Shown here one piece after another: positions 56,969 through 63,986 of a stretch of DNA of 64,000 nt. A program made the position numbers and the translations under genes. Where the stretch lies: the NCBI RefSeq assembly GCF_007559025.1, contig NZ_CP041765.1:2662679-2726678 (forward strand), in the 5' to 3' direction. The stretch is from Tomitella fengzijianii (lineage in GTDB: Bacteria; Actinomycetota; Actinomycetes; Mycobacteriales; Mycobacteriaceae). The notes under the pieces were generated by a model. That model was not told where the DNA came from, searched no databases, and saw only the letters and a list, made by a program, of their open reading frames with translations. Within the stretch, counting starts at the first letter, position 1; the number at the start of each line of letters is the position of its first letter.

Positions 56969-57059
56969 GACGATGCCGCCCGTGTTGCGCCGGCCAGGGG
57001 ATAGCCGACGCGCTGCGGAGGGCACCGCCCTACCCCGCCGACACGACAGGAGCCCGACC

Positions 57060-57401
57060 ATGCCCGCGAAGTTCTCCAGCAGCCTGCCCGCCGACCGCTC
57101 GTTCAACGGCATGCACGCCATCGCCGAGGACATGACCAGCGAACCGCGCGCCATGCACTACGCGATCGTCGCGTTCGACACCAAGGACATCCGCCTCAAC
57201 ACCGACACCGACGAGGCCACCGCCACCGCCCGTATCCGCCGCATCGAGCCCATCGAGCGCCACGACGACCGCCGCGAAGTGCAACGCATCTTGCGCCGCG
57301 CCTACGAGGACCGCACCGGCGAGACCGTCCTGCCCTACGACCTGGAGAACGAGCTCCACGACGCGTTCCACTCCGACCCCGAGGACAACGACCACAAGTG
57401 A
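57060..57401 (+). CDS. Phage hypothetical protein
   Basis: A 113-residue product (MPAKFSSSLPADRSFNGMHA, ATARIRRIEPIERHDDRREV, LPYDLENELHDAFHSDPEDN), with ATG 57060 near an AGGAG sequence and an overlap with the methyltransferase start. Charged and probably soluble; no domain recognised. Confidence 0.65.
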   Translation: MPAKFSSSLPADRSFNGMHAIAEDMTSEPRAMHYAIVAFDTKDIRLNTDTDEATATARIRRIEPIERHDDRREVQRILRRAYEDRTGETVLPYDLENELHDAFHSDPEDNDHK

Positions 57402-58162
57402 ACGCCCCCAACGCCTACTACGCCGACGACCGGGTCACGCTCCACCACGGCGACGCGCTGGCCATCATGCCCACGATCCCCGCCGCCACCGTCGACGCCA
57501 TCATCACCGACCCGCCCTACTCCAGCGGCGGCATGATGCGCGGCGACCGCGCCCAATCGACCACCGCCAAGTACGTCCAATCGACCTCCCACCGCCGCGG
57601 CACCGAGTTCACCGGCGACAACCGCGACCAGCGCGCATTCCACCTGTGGTCCACCCTCTGGATCAGCGAAGCACTCAGAACGATGCGCCCCGGCGGCATC
57701 ATCGGCATGTTCACCGACTGGCGTCAGCTGCCCACCACCACCGACGCACTCCAGCTCGGCGGCGCCGTGTGGCGCGGAATCATCCCGTGGCACAAGCCCA
57801 ACGGCCGCCGCACCCAGGGCCGGCCCGCGAACAACTGCGAGTTCTTCGTGTGGGGAACCAACGGGCCCCGCGAGCTCGCCGACGGCGAAACGCTCGACGG
57901 ATTCTGGCAGCAGAACGCGCCCCGCGACCGCGTCCACCAGACCCAAAAGCCGGTCGCCCTACTCGAATGGCTCACCCGCGTCTGCCCACCCGGCGGCACG
58001 ATCCTCGATCCGTTCGCCGGAAGCGGAACCACGCTCCTCGCCGCGAAGAACACCGGCCGCCACGCCATCGGCATCGAGCTCACCGCCCACTACTGCCAGA
58101 CCACCGTCGACCGCCTGGCGGACCAGCCCATCGCCCTTGACCTGGCAGGAGCCGACACGTGA
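57398..58162 (+). CDS. Orphan phage DNA methyltransferase, beta class
   Basis: A 254-residue N6-adenine/N4-cytosine methyltransferase. The catalytic motif IV DPPY is at 38-41 (IITDPPYSSGG), and the SAM-binding motif I DPFAGSGTTLLAA is at the C-terminal side, which is the beta-class order. QTQKPVALLEWL precedes it. No restriction endonuclease is adjacent, so it is an orphan enzyme, probably protecting phage DNA or marking it. GTG 57398 overlaps the preceding stop. Confidence 0.92.
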   Translation: MNAPNAYYADDRVTLHHGDALAIMPTIPAATVDAIITDPPYSSGGMMRGDRAQSTTAKYVQSTSHRRGTEFTGDNRDQRAFHLWSTLWISEALRTMRPGGIIGMFTDWRQLPTTTDALQLGGAVWRGIIPWHKPNGRRTQGRPANNCEFFVWGTNGPRELADGETLDGFWQQNAPRDRVHQTQKPVALLEWLTRVCPPGGTILDPFAGSGTTLLAAKNTGRHAIGIELTAHYCQTTVDRLADQPIALDLAGADT

Positions 58163-58281
58163 CCTACGCCGACCACCCCACCGAGACGGACATCATCACC
58201 CGCCGCGCGCTCGCCGTGCTCTACGCCGCCCGCGGCATCGACCCGCACACCATCCTCGTCCTCACTGGAGGCCCCGAATGA
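58159..58281 (+). CDS. Tiny phage ORF
   Basis: A 40-residue product (VTYADHPTETDIITRRALAV, ARGIDPHTILVLTGGPE) overlapping the methyltransferase stop by 4 bp and the hydrolase start by 4 bp. The double overlap supports real translation. Function unknown. Confidence 0.5.
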   Translation: MTYADHPTETDIITRRALAVLYAARGIDPHTILVLTGGPE

Positions 58282-59024
58282 CCGCGTACACCGTGATCCG
58301 TTGCCGCGGCATCGGCGAACCGTCCACCGGCCGCACGATGCTGCACAACGTCACCGACCAGCTCCCCCGCGACCACTACAAGCCCATCGAGCTCCCCTGG
58401 TCCGCCGAATACGGGCCCGTCCCCGACCCGGCCGGCCAATCGTTCGACGACGCCCTCGCCGACGGCCGCCGCATGCTCCTATCCGCCATCCGCGGCGCCG
58501 ACAACCCCGTGATCCTGCTCGGCTACAGCGGCGGCGCCATGCTCGCCGGAAACGTCGCCGACGAAATCGGCCGCGGCGAACACCCCGACATCATCGCCAA
58601 GCTCAACGCCGTCGGCCTGGTCGCCGACCCCGCCCAGCCCATCGGCCAGGCCGACAACGGCAGCTTCGGCGTCACCGGCAGCCGCGACATCAACCTCATC
58701 CTCACCCGGTGGGTATGGGACGAACGCGACCCGATCCCCTGCACCCCGACAAGGTCACCCCTGCGCACGCTCGCCGACCAGTCCGCGGCCATGAGCATCG
58801 CCGACCCGTACGCGTGGGGCGCCGACCTCATCGACCGGCTCCTACGCGCCAAGTGGCAGCCGTCCGCGTGGGACTGGCTGGACCTCATCGGCACCGCCCG
58901 CCGCTACAACCACGCCATCGACCAAGCCCGCTACTACCTCAACGGCGGACACGTCCGCGCCTACCAAGGCGCCCCATTCAACGGCCTCGCCCGATGGATC
59001 CGCACCACCACCGCACACCAGTAG
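58278..59024 (+). CDS. LysB/cutinase-like serine hydrolase
   Basis: A 248-residue alpha/beta-hydrolase: NPVILLGYSGGAMLAG carries the nucleophile elbow GYSGG (Ser84), NAVGLVADPAQPIGQ follows the next strand, and IADPYAWGADLIDRLL resembles the helical end of LysB/cutinase proteins. The catalytic Asp and His are not certain by eye. No signal peptide. LysB enzymes cut mycolyl-arabinogalactan esters for lysis, but this gene lies among early replication genes, not in a lysis cassette. ATG 58278. Confidence 0.72.
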   Translation: MTAYTVIRCRGIGEPSTGRTMLHNVTDQLPRDHYKPIELPWSAEYGPVPDPAGQSFDDALADGRRMLLSAIRGADNPVILLGYSGGAMLAGNVADEIGRGEHPDIIAKLNAVGLVADPAQPIGQADNGSFGVTGSRDINLILTRWVWDERDPIPCTPTRSPLRTLADQSAAMSIADPYAWGADLIDRLLRAKWQPSAWDWLDLIGTARRYNHAIDQARYYLNGGHVRAYQGAPFNGLARWIRTTTAHQ

Positions 59025-59080
59025 CACCGCCGGGCCGGCCACCACGGCCGGACCGGCCCCCGCCCGAAGGAAGCACACCG

Positions 59081-59881
59081 ATGGAATGGGTCGCACTGTC
59101 GTCGAAGTACTACATCGACCTCGACGACGACGGCATCAGCGAGCGCGCCGAGGTACTGCTTACCCGCGCGCTGGCCTACATGTCGGACAACGAGACAAGC
59201 GGCCACCTGCCGAAGGCAGCGCTGAAACGGCTCGGACTTTCGTCGGTCTACCGGCGAGTAACCGAGCTGTTGGATGCCGGAATCATGGTCGTTTCACAAG
59301 ACTCGCTCGGCCACGAAATCGGCTACGACTTCCCCGCATGGTCAAAGTGGAACGCTCCACTAGAACGCCAGGTCAGGAAGAAGAAAGCCGACCGCGAACG
59401 CATCGCCGCCAAGCGCCGCAAGGACTCAAATGTCGCGCGACAGTCGCGTGGTCAGTCGCGCGATGTCGCGGCACCACAAAACAGAGACAGTTCTCTCTCT
59501 ACTTACGTAGAGAGGGCGACTCACCAAGGTGACGCGCGCGAGCGAGAAGAGCAGCCGCGAGGACCAGCGGTCAGCGTCGACGGATGGAAGCTCGTCCGCG
59601 CCGCCATCCCCGACGAACACCCACAAGCAAGCCGCACCGCCCTCGCCCTCCACGCCGGGCAGTTGCTCAAGTCCGGCACACCCGCCGACGACATCAGCGC
59701 CGCCCTCACGTTGTGGCTCAGCAAGCCGCACCTCGGCCCCGGCACCCTCCCGAGCCTCGTCTCGGAAGTCATCCGCCAACGCGTCACCCCCGCCCGCCAG
59801 CAGCTCGACGCCGCCACCGCGAAAGTCGCCGGATGGGCCGACCTCGCTAACCAGCTCAACGCCCAGGAGGCATGCAAGTGA
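59081..59881 (+). CDS. Phage replication initiation-like protein
   Basis: A 266-residue protein. The N-terminal 90 residues, MEWVALSSKYYIDLDDDGIS through LLTRALAYMSDNETSG and RVTELLDAGIMVVSQDS, resemble the winged-helix domain of actinophage O-like initiators, followed by a very basic stretch (RQVRKKKADRERIAAKRRKD), a Ser/Arg/Gln linker and a helical C-terminus with SLVSEVIRQRVTPARQQL. The linker DNA holds iteron-like repeats and a hairpin (candidate origin). ATG 59081 with GAAGGAAG upstream. Confidence 0.72.
   Translation: MEWVALSSKYYIDLDDDGISERAEVLLTRALAYMSDNETSGHLPKAALKRLGLSSVYRRVTELLDAGIMVVSQDSLGHEIGYDFPAWSKWNAPLERQVRKKKADRERIAAKRRKDSNVARQSRGQSRDVAAPQNRDSSLSTYVERATHQGDAREREEQPRGPAVSVDGWKLVRAAIPDEHPQASRTALALHAGQLLKSGTPADDISAALTLWLSKPHLGPGTLPSLVSEVIRQRVTPARQQLDAATAKVAGWADLANQLNAQEACK
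59432..59514 (+). other. Candidate phage replication origin (iterons and hairpin)
   Basis: Within the initiator gene: four GTCGCG-core repeats at 59432, 59443, 59455 and 59465 (about 11-bp spacing), then an AT-richer patch and a perfect hairpin CTCTCTAC-TTAC-GTAGAGAG at 59495-59514. Location inside the initiator gene parallels lambda ori inside O. Confidence 0.4.
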
Positions 59882-60255
59882 AGCCCGCAGAAGCCGCCCA
59901 GGTACTCGCCAAGTGCGCCTGCTTCGACCCGATGTTCAGCAAGCCGAGCGAAGCACTCAGCCGCGGATGGGCCGAAGCGTTCACCCGATACGGGATCGAG
60001 CTCAAAGACGCACTGGAGGCAGTCACCGCGCACTACGTCGAATCCGCCGACCGCGCAATGCCGGCCCCGCTCATCGCACAGGCACGCAAGCTCCGCAGAG
60101 ACCGCGCCGAACGCGACGACGCCGACGCCCGCGCCATCCGCGAGGCCAAGATCGACGCCAAGATCGCCGCGGGATTCCACCGCCCGGCCGTGACCGGCGC
60201 GCAGAGCCGACATGAGCCGACCGGACCCACGCGCATGCTTGGCGGCGAGAAGTGA
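59872..60255 (+). CDS. Helicase-loader-like phage protein
   Basis: A 127-residue protein (ATG 59872; GTG 59878 overlapping the upstream stop is equally plausible) with EAAQVLAKCACFDPMFSKPS, GWAEAFTRYGIELKDALEAV and SADRAMPAPLIAQARKLRRD. This resembles G39P-type loaders found after actinophage initiators (YDxRxVG...W...L....DC..AV..HY......MPADV pattern). It would load the host or phage helicase on the origin. Confidence 0.65.
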   Translation: MQVKPAEAAQVLAKCACFDPMFSKPSEALSRGWAEAFTRYGIELKDALEAVTAHYVESADRAMPAPLIAQARKLRRDRAERDDADARAIREAKIDAKIAAGFHRPAVTGAQSRHEPTGPTRMLGGEK

Positions 60256-60815
60256 CCGGCCCGGTGGTGGGTATCGATCCGAGTCTCACGGCCGCCGGAA
60301 TCGCCGTAATCCGCCCGCCCGTAGGCAATCCCCCACGCGACGCGCCGGAAGCCGTGTCCGTTGGAACCAAGGGGCAAAGCGGCGCGCCCGTGGCCGTGCG
60401 CGCCGCCCGGATTCACGACCAGACTGTCCGAATCCTCCACACGATGCCCGCCGACACCCGGCTCGTCGTCATCGAAGCCCTACCGCCCCAGATACCCGGC
60501 GCCCACGGGATGCACGCCGAACGCGCCGCCCTCTGGTGGCAGCTCGTCGCCTACCTCAGCCGCCAGGCCATCCCCGTCGCCGAGGTTGCTCCCACAACGC
60601 TCAAGAAATGGGCGACCGGCCACGGCCGCGCCACCAAATCCCAGGTGGTCGCCGCAATGCGCGCCCTGTGGCCGCACACCACGATCCGCGACGACAACCA
60701 AGCGGACGCACTCGCACTCGCCACCATCGGCGCCCAACGCATCGGATGGCACACCCCCGCCCACGACCACCACCACACGCCGAACATCACCTGGCCGGAA
60801 GGAGCCGCATCATGA
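60252..60815 (+). CDS. RuvC-like Holliday-junction resolvase
   Basis: A 187-residue RNase H-fold nuclease: VVGIDPSLTAAGIAVI (Asp9), RLVVIEALPPQ (Glu), and DDNQADALALATIG (Asp pair), the RuvC catalytic pattern. VAPTTLKKWATGHGRATKSQ matches the RuvC loop. It would resolve phage recombination or replication intermediates. GTG 60252 overlaps the preceding stop. Confidence 0.9.
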   Translation: MTGPVVGIDPSLTAAGIAVIRPPVGNPPRDAPEAVSVGTKGQSGAPVAVRAARIHDQTVRILHTMPADTRLVVIEALPPQIPGAHGMHAERAALWWQLVAYLSRQAIPVAEVAPTTLKKWATGHGRATKSQVVAAMRALWPHTTIRDDNQADALALATIGAQRIGWHTPAHDHHHTPNITWPEGAAS

Positions 60816-60850
60816 CGGCCTCGTCATACGAACGAGATTCATTCTCAGGA

Positions 60851-61498
60851 TTACGATCCATCTTCGACGCCACTACCGCCGCTCACAGCGCGACACTGAG
60901 CGAACCATTCATCGACAAGACGGTTCGCTATTGCCATTTCCTTCTTAGTTTGATCGCCGCGGTTCACTTTTACGCGCGTCCCAATGGAGAATCCGGGGCC
61001 AACAGTTTCGACTTCACGAGGAAGAAATCTCGTGAACATCCTCTTCGCCGACTTCCAGAAGCTGTACTTCTGTCGCCGAAACCACTCGTCCCACAAATCG
61101 CTAGAAGTTACCACGGGAAACCATTGATAGAAGGAATACCGACGGTCGCCGGCAGGTATCCATCGCAACAACACCCAACTGTCCTCAATTGGCTTTCCCA
61201 AGCGAAACACGAAACGCTTAGACTCACCCGGCATCACGACTCGTATATCTCGAATTTCTTCGGAATTACCAGGTAGCGCGTCAAGCATAACGATCGAGAT
61301 GTTAGTCGCCATCGTTTGACCTAGGTTCGTTAGTTCAAATACATCAACGCGCTCTGTTTCGTCATGACATACATGATCCACCTCCCAAGCCACAGCGCTA
61401 ATACGCCTATTCCTACGTACTTCATTTAGAAAAAGAAACAATACGCTCACAATAGAAAAGCAAAGCGCGCCGAAGGAGAACCAGTCCCCTGCCGTCAT
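60851..61498 (-). CDS. Moron: membrane-anchored protein of unknown function
   Basis: A 215-residue gene on the opposite strand to all early genes. The N-terminus is one membrane helix (WFSFGALCFSIVSVLFLFLN) followed by basic RRNRR, then a domain with VFELTNLGQTMATNISIVML, VVMPGESKRFVFRLG and FYQWFPVVTSSDLWDEWFRR. The beta-rich middle suggests an Ig-like fold. The DNA is AT-richer than its surroundings (26 G+C in 61381-61440). It has its own promoter-like TTGTGT-N17-TATCTA and the purine-rich AGGGGTAGGGG before ATG 61498. Probably a lysogenic conversion or defence gene. Confidence 0.82.
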   Translation of the reverse strand: MTAGDWFSFGALCFSIVSVLFLFLNEVRRNRRISAVAWEVDHVCHDETERVDVFELTNLGQTMATNISIVMLDALPGNSEEIRDIRVVMPGESKRFVFRLGKPIEDSWVLLRWIPAGDRRYSFYQWFPVVTSSDLWDEWFRRQKYSFWKSAKRMFTRFLPREVETVGPGFSIGTRVKVNRGDQTKKEMAIANRLVDEWFAQCRAVSGGSGVEDGS

Positions 61499-61519
61499 CT
61501 ACCCCTACCCCTATTCCCG

Positions 61520-61548
61520 TAGATACAAATTCCCACAGCCACACACAA
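61520..61548 (-). promoter_or_regulatory. Promoter of the moron gene
   Basis: On the minus strand -35 TTGTGT (61543-61548) and -10 TATCTA (61520-61525) are separated by exactly 17 bp; the start codon lies 21 bp downstream, behind an AGGGG-rich ribosome-binding site. Confidence 0.6.
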
Positions 61549-61573
61549 CACTACTGATTGTAAGGACAGAACG

Positions 61574-62008
61574 TTGACCAAACTTAGCAGTCATGTAGGG
61601 CACCTCGAAGTGCGGCGCCTGGCCGAGGCTCTACGCACACTGCACTGCGCAGATGGCTTTGTCTACCACGGCGACGTTCTCGGCGACGAAGCTCTCGAGG
61701 TCGTCGCCGCCGCCATCATCGACCGCCTCACCGCGGCTGGCTTCACCCCGCCCACGGCCAGCAGCGCCGACGACGTCGACCACCTGCACATCGACCACCG
61801 CGGCATCACCGTCGGCGACTCCCCACTCGGCGCCCCCATCGACCCGGCCCCCGGCATCACCATCCACCCCGCCGTAACCGACGACCTACCCCGCGTCGAC
61901 GTGCGCCTCATCGCACTCGCCGGCGTCAGCGTCGACGACGACCACGTCACCGCCACCACCAACACCGACGGCACCATCACCGTCCACGAAAAGGAGCCCC
62001 AGCAGTGA
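61574..62008 (+). CDS. Phage hypothetical protein
   Basis: A 144-residue acidic protein (MTKLSSHVGHLEVRRLAEAL, VYHGDVLGDEALEVVAAAII, a Ser/Asp linker, then VDHLHIDHRGITVGDS and beta-rich repeats of VTATTNTDGTITVHE). Start is TTG 61574 behind AAGGACA. It is divergent from the moron and overlaps the zinc-ribbon gene by 4 bp. Function unknown. Confidence 0.65.
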   Translation: MTKLSSHVGHLEVRRLAEALRTLHCADGFVYHGDVLGDEALEVVAAAIIDRLTAAGFTPPTASSADDVDHLHIDHRGITVGDSPLGAPIDPAPGITIHPAVTDDLPRVDVRLIALAGVSVDDDHVTATTNTDGTITVHEKEPQQ

Positions 62009-62925
62009 CGACCCGCTGCGAAGTCTGCGATCACACCACCGGCGACGACACCCACCTGTGCACCAAGTGCACCCACGCCCTCGCCGACGTCCTGCACACC
62101 GTTCCCCGCCTGGTCGCCGACCTCACCGACGTGCGCACCTGGAAACCGAACACCGGCGACGGCACCGGACGCCGCGCCCGCGGAGACCACCCGATGCCGA
62201 TGCGCCTGGACGCCGGCGAATCCATCGCCCGCCCCCACCGCGCCATGCGCTACACGATCCTCGCCGTCGCCGAAGCCATCGACGAGACCGGCCCCGGCAC
62301 CCTCGACACCGACCTCAACGACCGGGCGCTCAACGCGCGCGCCGCCCAGATCCGCAGCGGCCGCGACCAAGACCCGGCCCGCATCACCGACGAACCCATC
62401 GGCGACCACGAACTCGCCGCCCTGTGGATCACCGACCACCCCCGCGAACTACGCTGCCACCCGCACGCCGCCCGCATGCACGACGACCTCCGCGCGACTG
62501 TCCGCGCATGCCGCGCCGCGATGGACCACAAGCGGCCGAACGTCTACCGCGGCCCCTGCCCCGCCTACGACGACGACGGCCAGCCGTGCGCCGCCGCACT
62601 CCGCGCGCCCCGCGACGCCACCGTCATCGAGTGCCCACGGTGCCGCGCCCAGCACCACTCCCGCGACATCGACGAAGCCAACCTCGAGCGCGCCCGCGAC
62701 ATCCTGGTCACCGTGCCCGAAGCGCTCCGCATGCTCGAAGAGCTCGGCCAGCAAGTACCGCGCAGCACCGTCTACCACTGGACCAAGACCCGCAAGATCA
62801 GCCCGCACGGCTACCGCCACGACGGCCGCACCACAGACCACCAGGTGCACCACCGCGACCCGGCCGTATACCGGCTCGGCGACATCCTCAACCGCGCCGC
62901 AACCACCACCAGCGCCGCCGCCTGA
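62005..62925 (+). CDS. Zinc-ribbon and HTH phage protein
   Basis: A 306-residue protein with two zinc motifs, CEVCDHTTGDDTHLCTKC (N-terminus) and PCPAYDDDGQPCAAAL...IECPRCRAQHH (about 185-220), and a C-terminal helix-turn-helix segment (VPEALRMLEELGQQVPRSTV, YHWTKTRKISPHGYR). The shape suggests a DNA-binding protein, perhaps a transcription factor or replication accessory. GTG 62005 overlaps the preceding stop. Closed by a hairpin terminator. Confidence 0.7.
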   Translation: MTTRCEVCDHTTGDDTHLCTKCTHALADVLHTVPRLVADLTDVRTWKPNTGDGTGRRARGDHPMPMRLDAGESIARPHRAMRYTILAVAEAIDETGPGTLDTDLNDRALNARAAQIRSGRDQDPARITDEPIGDHELAALWITDHPRELRCHPHAARMHDDLRATVRACRAAMDHKRPNVYRGPCPAYDDDGQPCAAALRAPRDATVIECPRCRAQHHSRDIDEANLERARDILVTVPEALRMLEELGQQVPRSTVYHWTKTRKISPHGYRHDGRTTDHQVHHRDPAVYRLGDILNRAATTTSAAA

Positions 62926-62938
62926 ACCACCTCGCCCA

Positions 62939-62977
62939 CATGGCCGGACACTGCGCAACACCGCAGGTCCGGCCATG
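62939..62977 (+). terminator. Terminator after the zinc-ribbon gene
   Basis: Perfect 11-bp stem (62939-62949 with 62967-62977), 17-nt loop, followed by TTT. Marks the end of the early transcript. Confidence 0.75.
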
Positions 62978-62996
62978 TTTCCATCCCCGTCTGAGC

Positions 62997-63026
62997 TTGC
63001 TTATTTCTATACACTTCCTGTATACT
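62997..63026 (+). promoter_or_regulatory. AT-rich phage promoter with overlapping operator
   Basis: -35 TTGCTT (62997-63002) and -10 TATACT (63021-63026) with an 18-bp spacer; the palindrome TATACA-CTTCC-TGTATA (63008-63024) covers the spacer and -10. This is a conspicuous AT island in GC-rich DNA, immediately after a terminator and before a new gene set. Confidence 0.65.
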
Positions 63027-63059
63027 TTAGTTAGAACGGAACGAGGGAAGGGCAACACC

Positions 63060-63260
63060 ATGCAGATCACCGGACAGACCATCAACCGCAACGGCCGCAA
63101 CTACCGCATCACCTGGGCAGCCGAACCCGGCCACGACGGCCTCACCACCGCGTTCGGCGAGAACAACCGCGGCACCGAGCTCCAGTTCTTCCTCCGCGTC
63201 GACACCACCGGCACGATCACCCGCCACGCCACCCTCGCCGGCGCCTGGCAGAACGCCTGA
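63060..63260 (+). CDS. Small phage protein behind the AT-rich promoter
   Basis: A 66-residue product (MQITGQTINRNGRNYRITWA, GTELQFFLRVDTTGTITRHA) with ATG 63060 and GAGGGAAGGG upstream. Beta-rich, no domain recognised. First gene of a new transcription unit. Confidence 0.7.
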   Translation: MQITGQTINRNGRNYRITWAAEPGHDGLTTAFGENNRGTELQFFLRVDTTGTITRHATLAGAWQNA

Positions 63261-63315
63261 CCACCCGGCCGGCCGCGCACCGCGGCCGGCCACCACGCCC
63301 CCGAAAGGCCCGGCC

Positions 63316-63543
63316 ATGACCGACGCCCCCGCCGCCCCGCACGTCCCCGACAACGCCGAGCGCGCCGACTTCGCCCGCGACATGCTCCTCATGGCCCGCG
63401 CCACCATCGACGAAGCACTCGCCGAGCTCGACACCGTCCTCCCCGGCATGCCCATCCCCCTACGCGCCGCGAACCTCTGCAACCGCGCCGCCTGCGTCGA
63501 GGTACACAGCGCCGCCAAAGCCATCGTCAACACCAACCGCTAG
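63316..63543 (+). CDS. Small phage hypothetical protein
   Basis: A 75-residue helical product (VPDNAERADFARDMLLMARA, TIDEALAELDTVLPGMPIPL, CNRAACVEVHSAAKAIVN) with CGAAAGG before ATG 63316. Two cysteines eight apart. Unknown function. Confidence 0.6.
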   Translation: MTDAPAAPHVPDNAERADFARDMLLMARATIDEALAELDTVLPGMPIPLRAANLCNRAACVEVHSAAKAIVNTNR

Positions 63544-63554
63544 GAACCCCACCC

Positions 63555-63986
63555 ATGCGCCACCAGCAACACGCCGACACCGCCATCAACCACCTCATCG
63601 CCGCACGCACCGCCGCCCACCGCGCCGGAGACCAGCGCGCAGCCGACGCCTACACCACCGCCATCCAGAAGATCAGCCGCATCACCGACACCGTCAGCCC
63701 CGCCGCCTACCTCACCGCCGAACTCCACGGGCACCCCGCCGTCACCGACATGGTCACCCGCGCGCCCGGCGCCCGCACCATCGAACTCTGCGACGGCAGC
63801 ATCATCAGCGTCGGCGTCAGCGACGGCCACGGCCACGACTACGCCATCGACGGCCGCCGCCTCGATTGGGTCGCCAGCGGCCCCGCCGCCGGCAACCAGC
63901 TCGTCGCCGAACACACCAGCTACGACGACCGCACCTTCCGCCAGTTCATCCAGACCGCCGCCGAAAACGCCCTCACCGCAGCCTGA
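63555..63986 (+). CDS. Phage hypothetical protein
   Basis: A 143-residue product: helical N-terminus (ADTAINHLIAARTAAHRAGD, AYTTAIQKISRITDTVSPAA) and a beta-rich C-terminal part (RTIELCDGSIISVGVSDGHG, DYAIDGRRLDWVASGPAAGN). ATG 63555. Last complete gene before the window edge; no family recognised. Confidence 0.65.
   Translation: MRHQQHADTAINHLIAARTAAHRAGDQRAADAYTTAIQKISRITDTVSPAAYLTAELHGHPAVTDMVTRAPGARTIELCDGSIISVGVSDGHGHDYAIDGRRLDWVASGPAAGNQLVAEHTSYDDRTFRQFIQTAAENALTAA

Noticed and set aside
60212-61276. Plus-strand frame across the moron
   Set aside because: Overlaps the RuvC-like gene in another frame and then is antisense to the moron, which has a better start, promoter and protein features.
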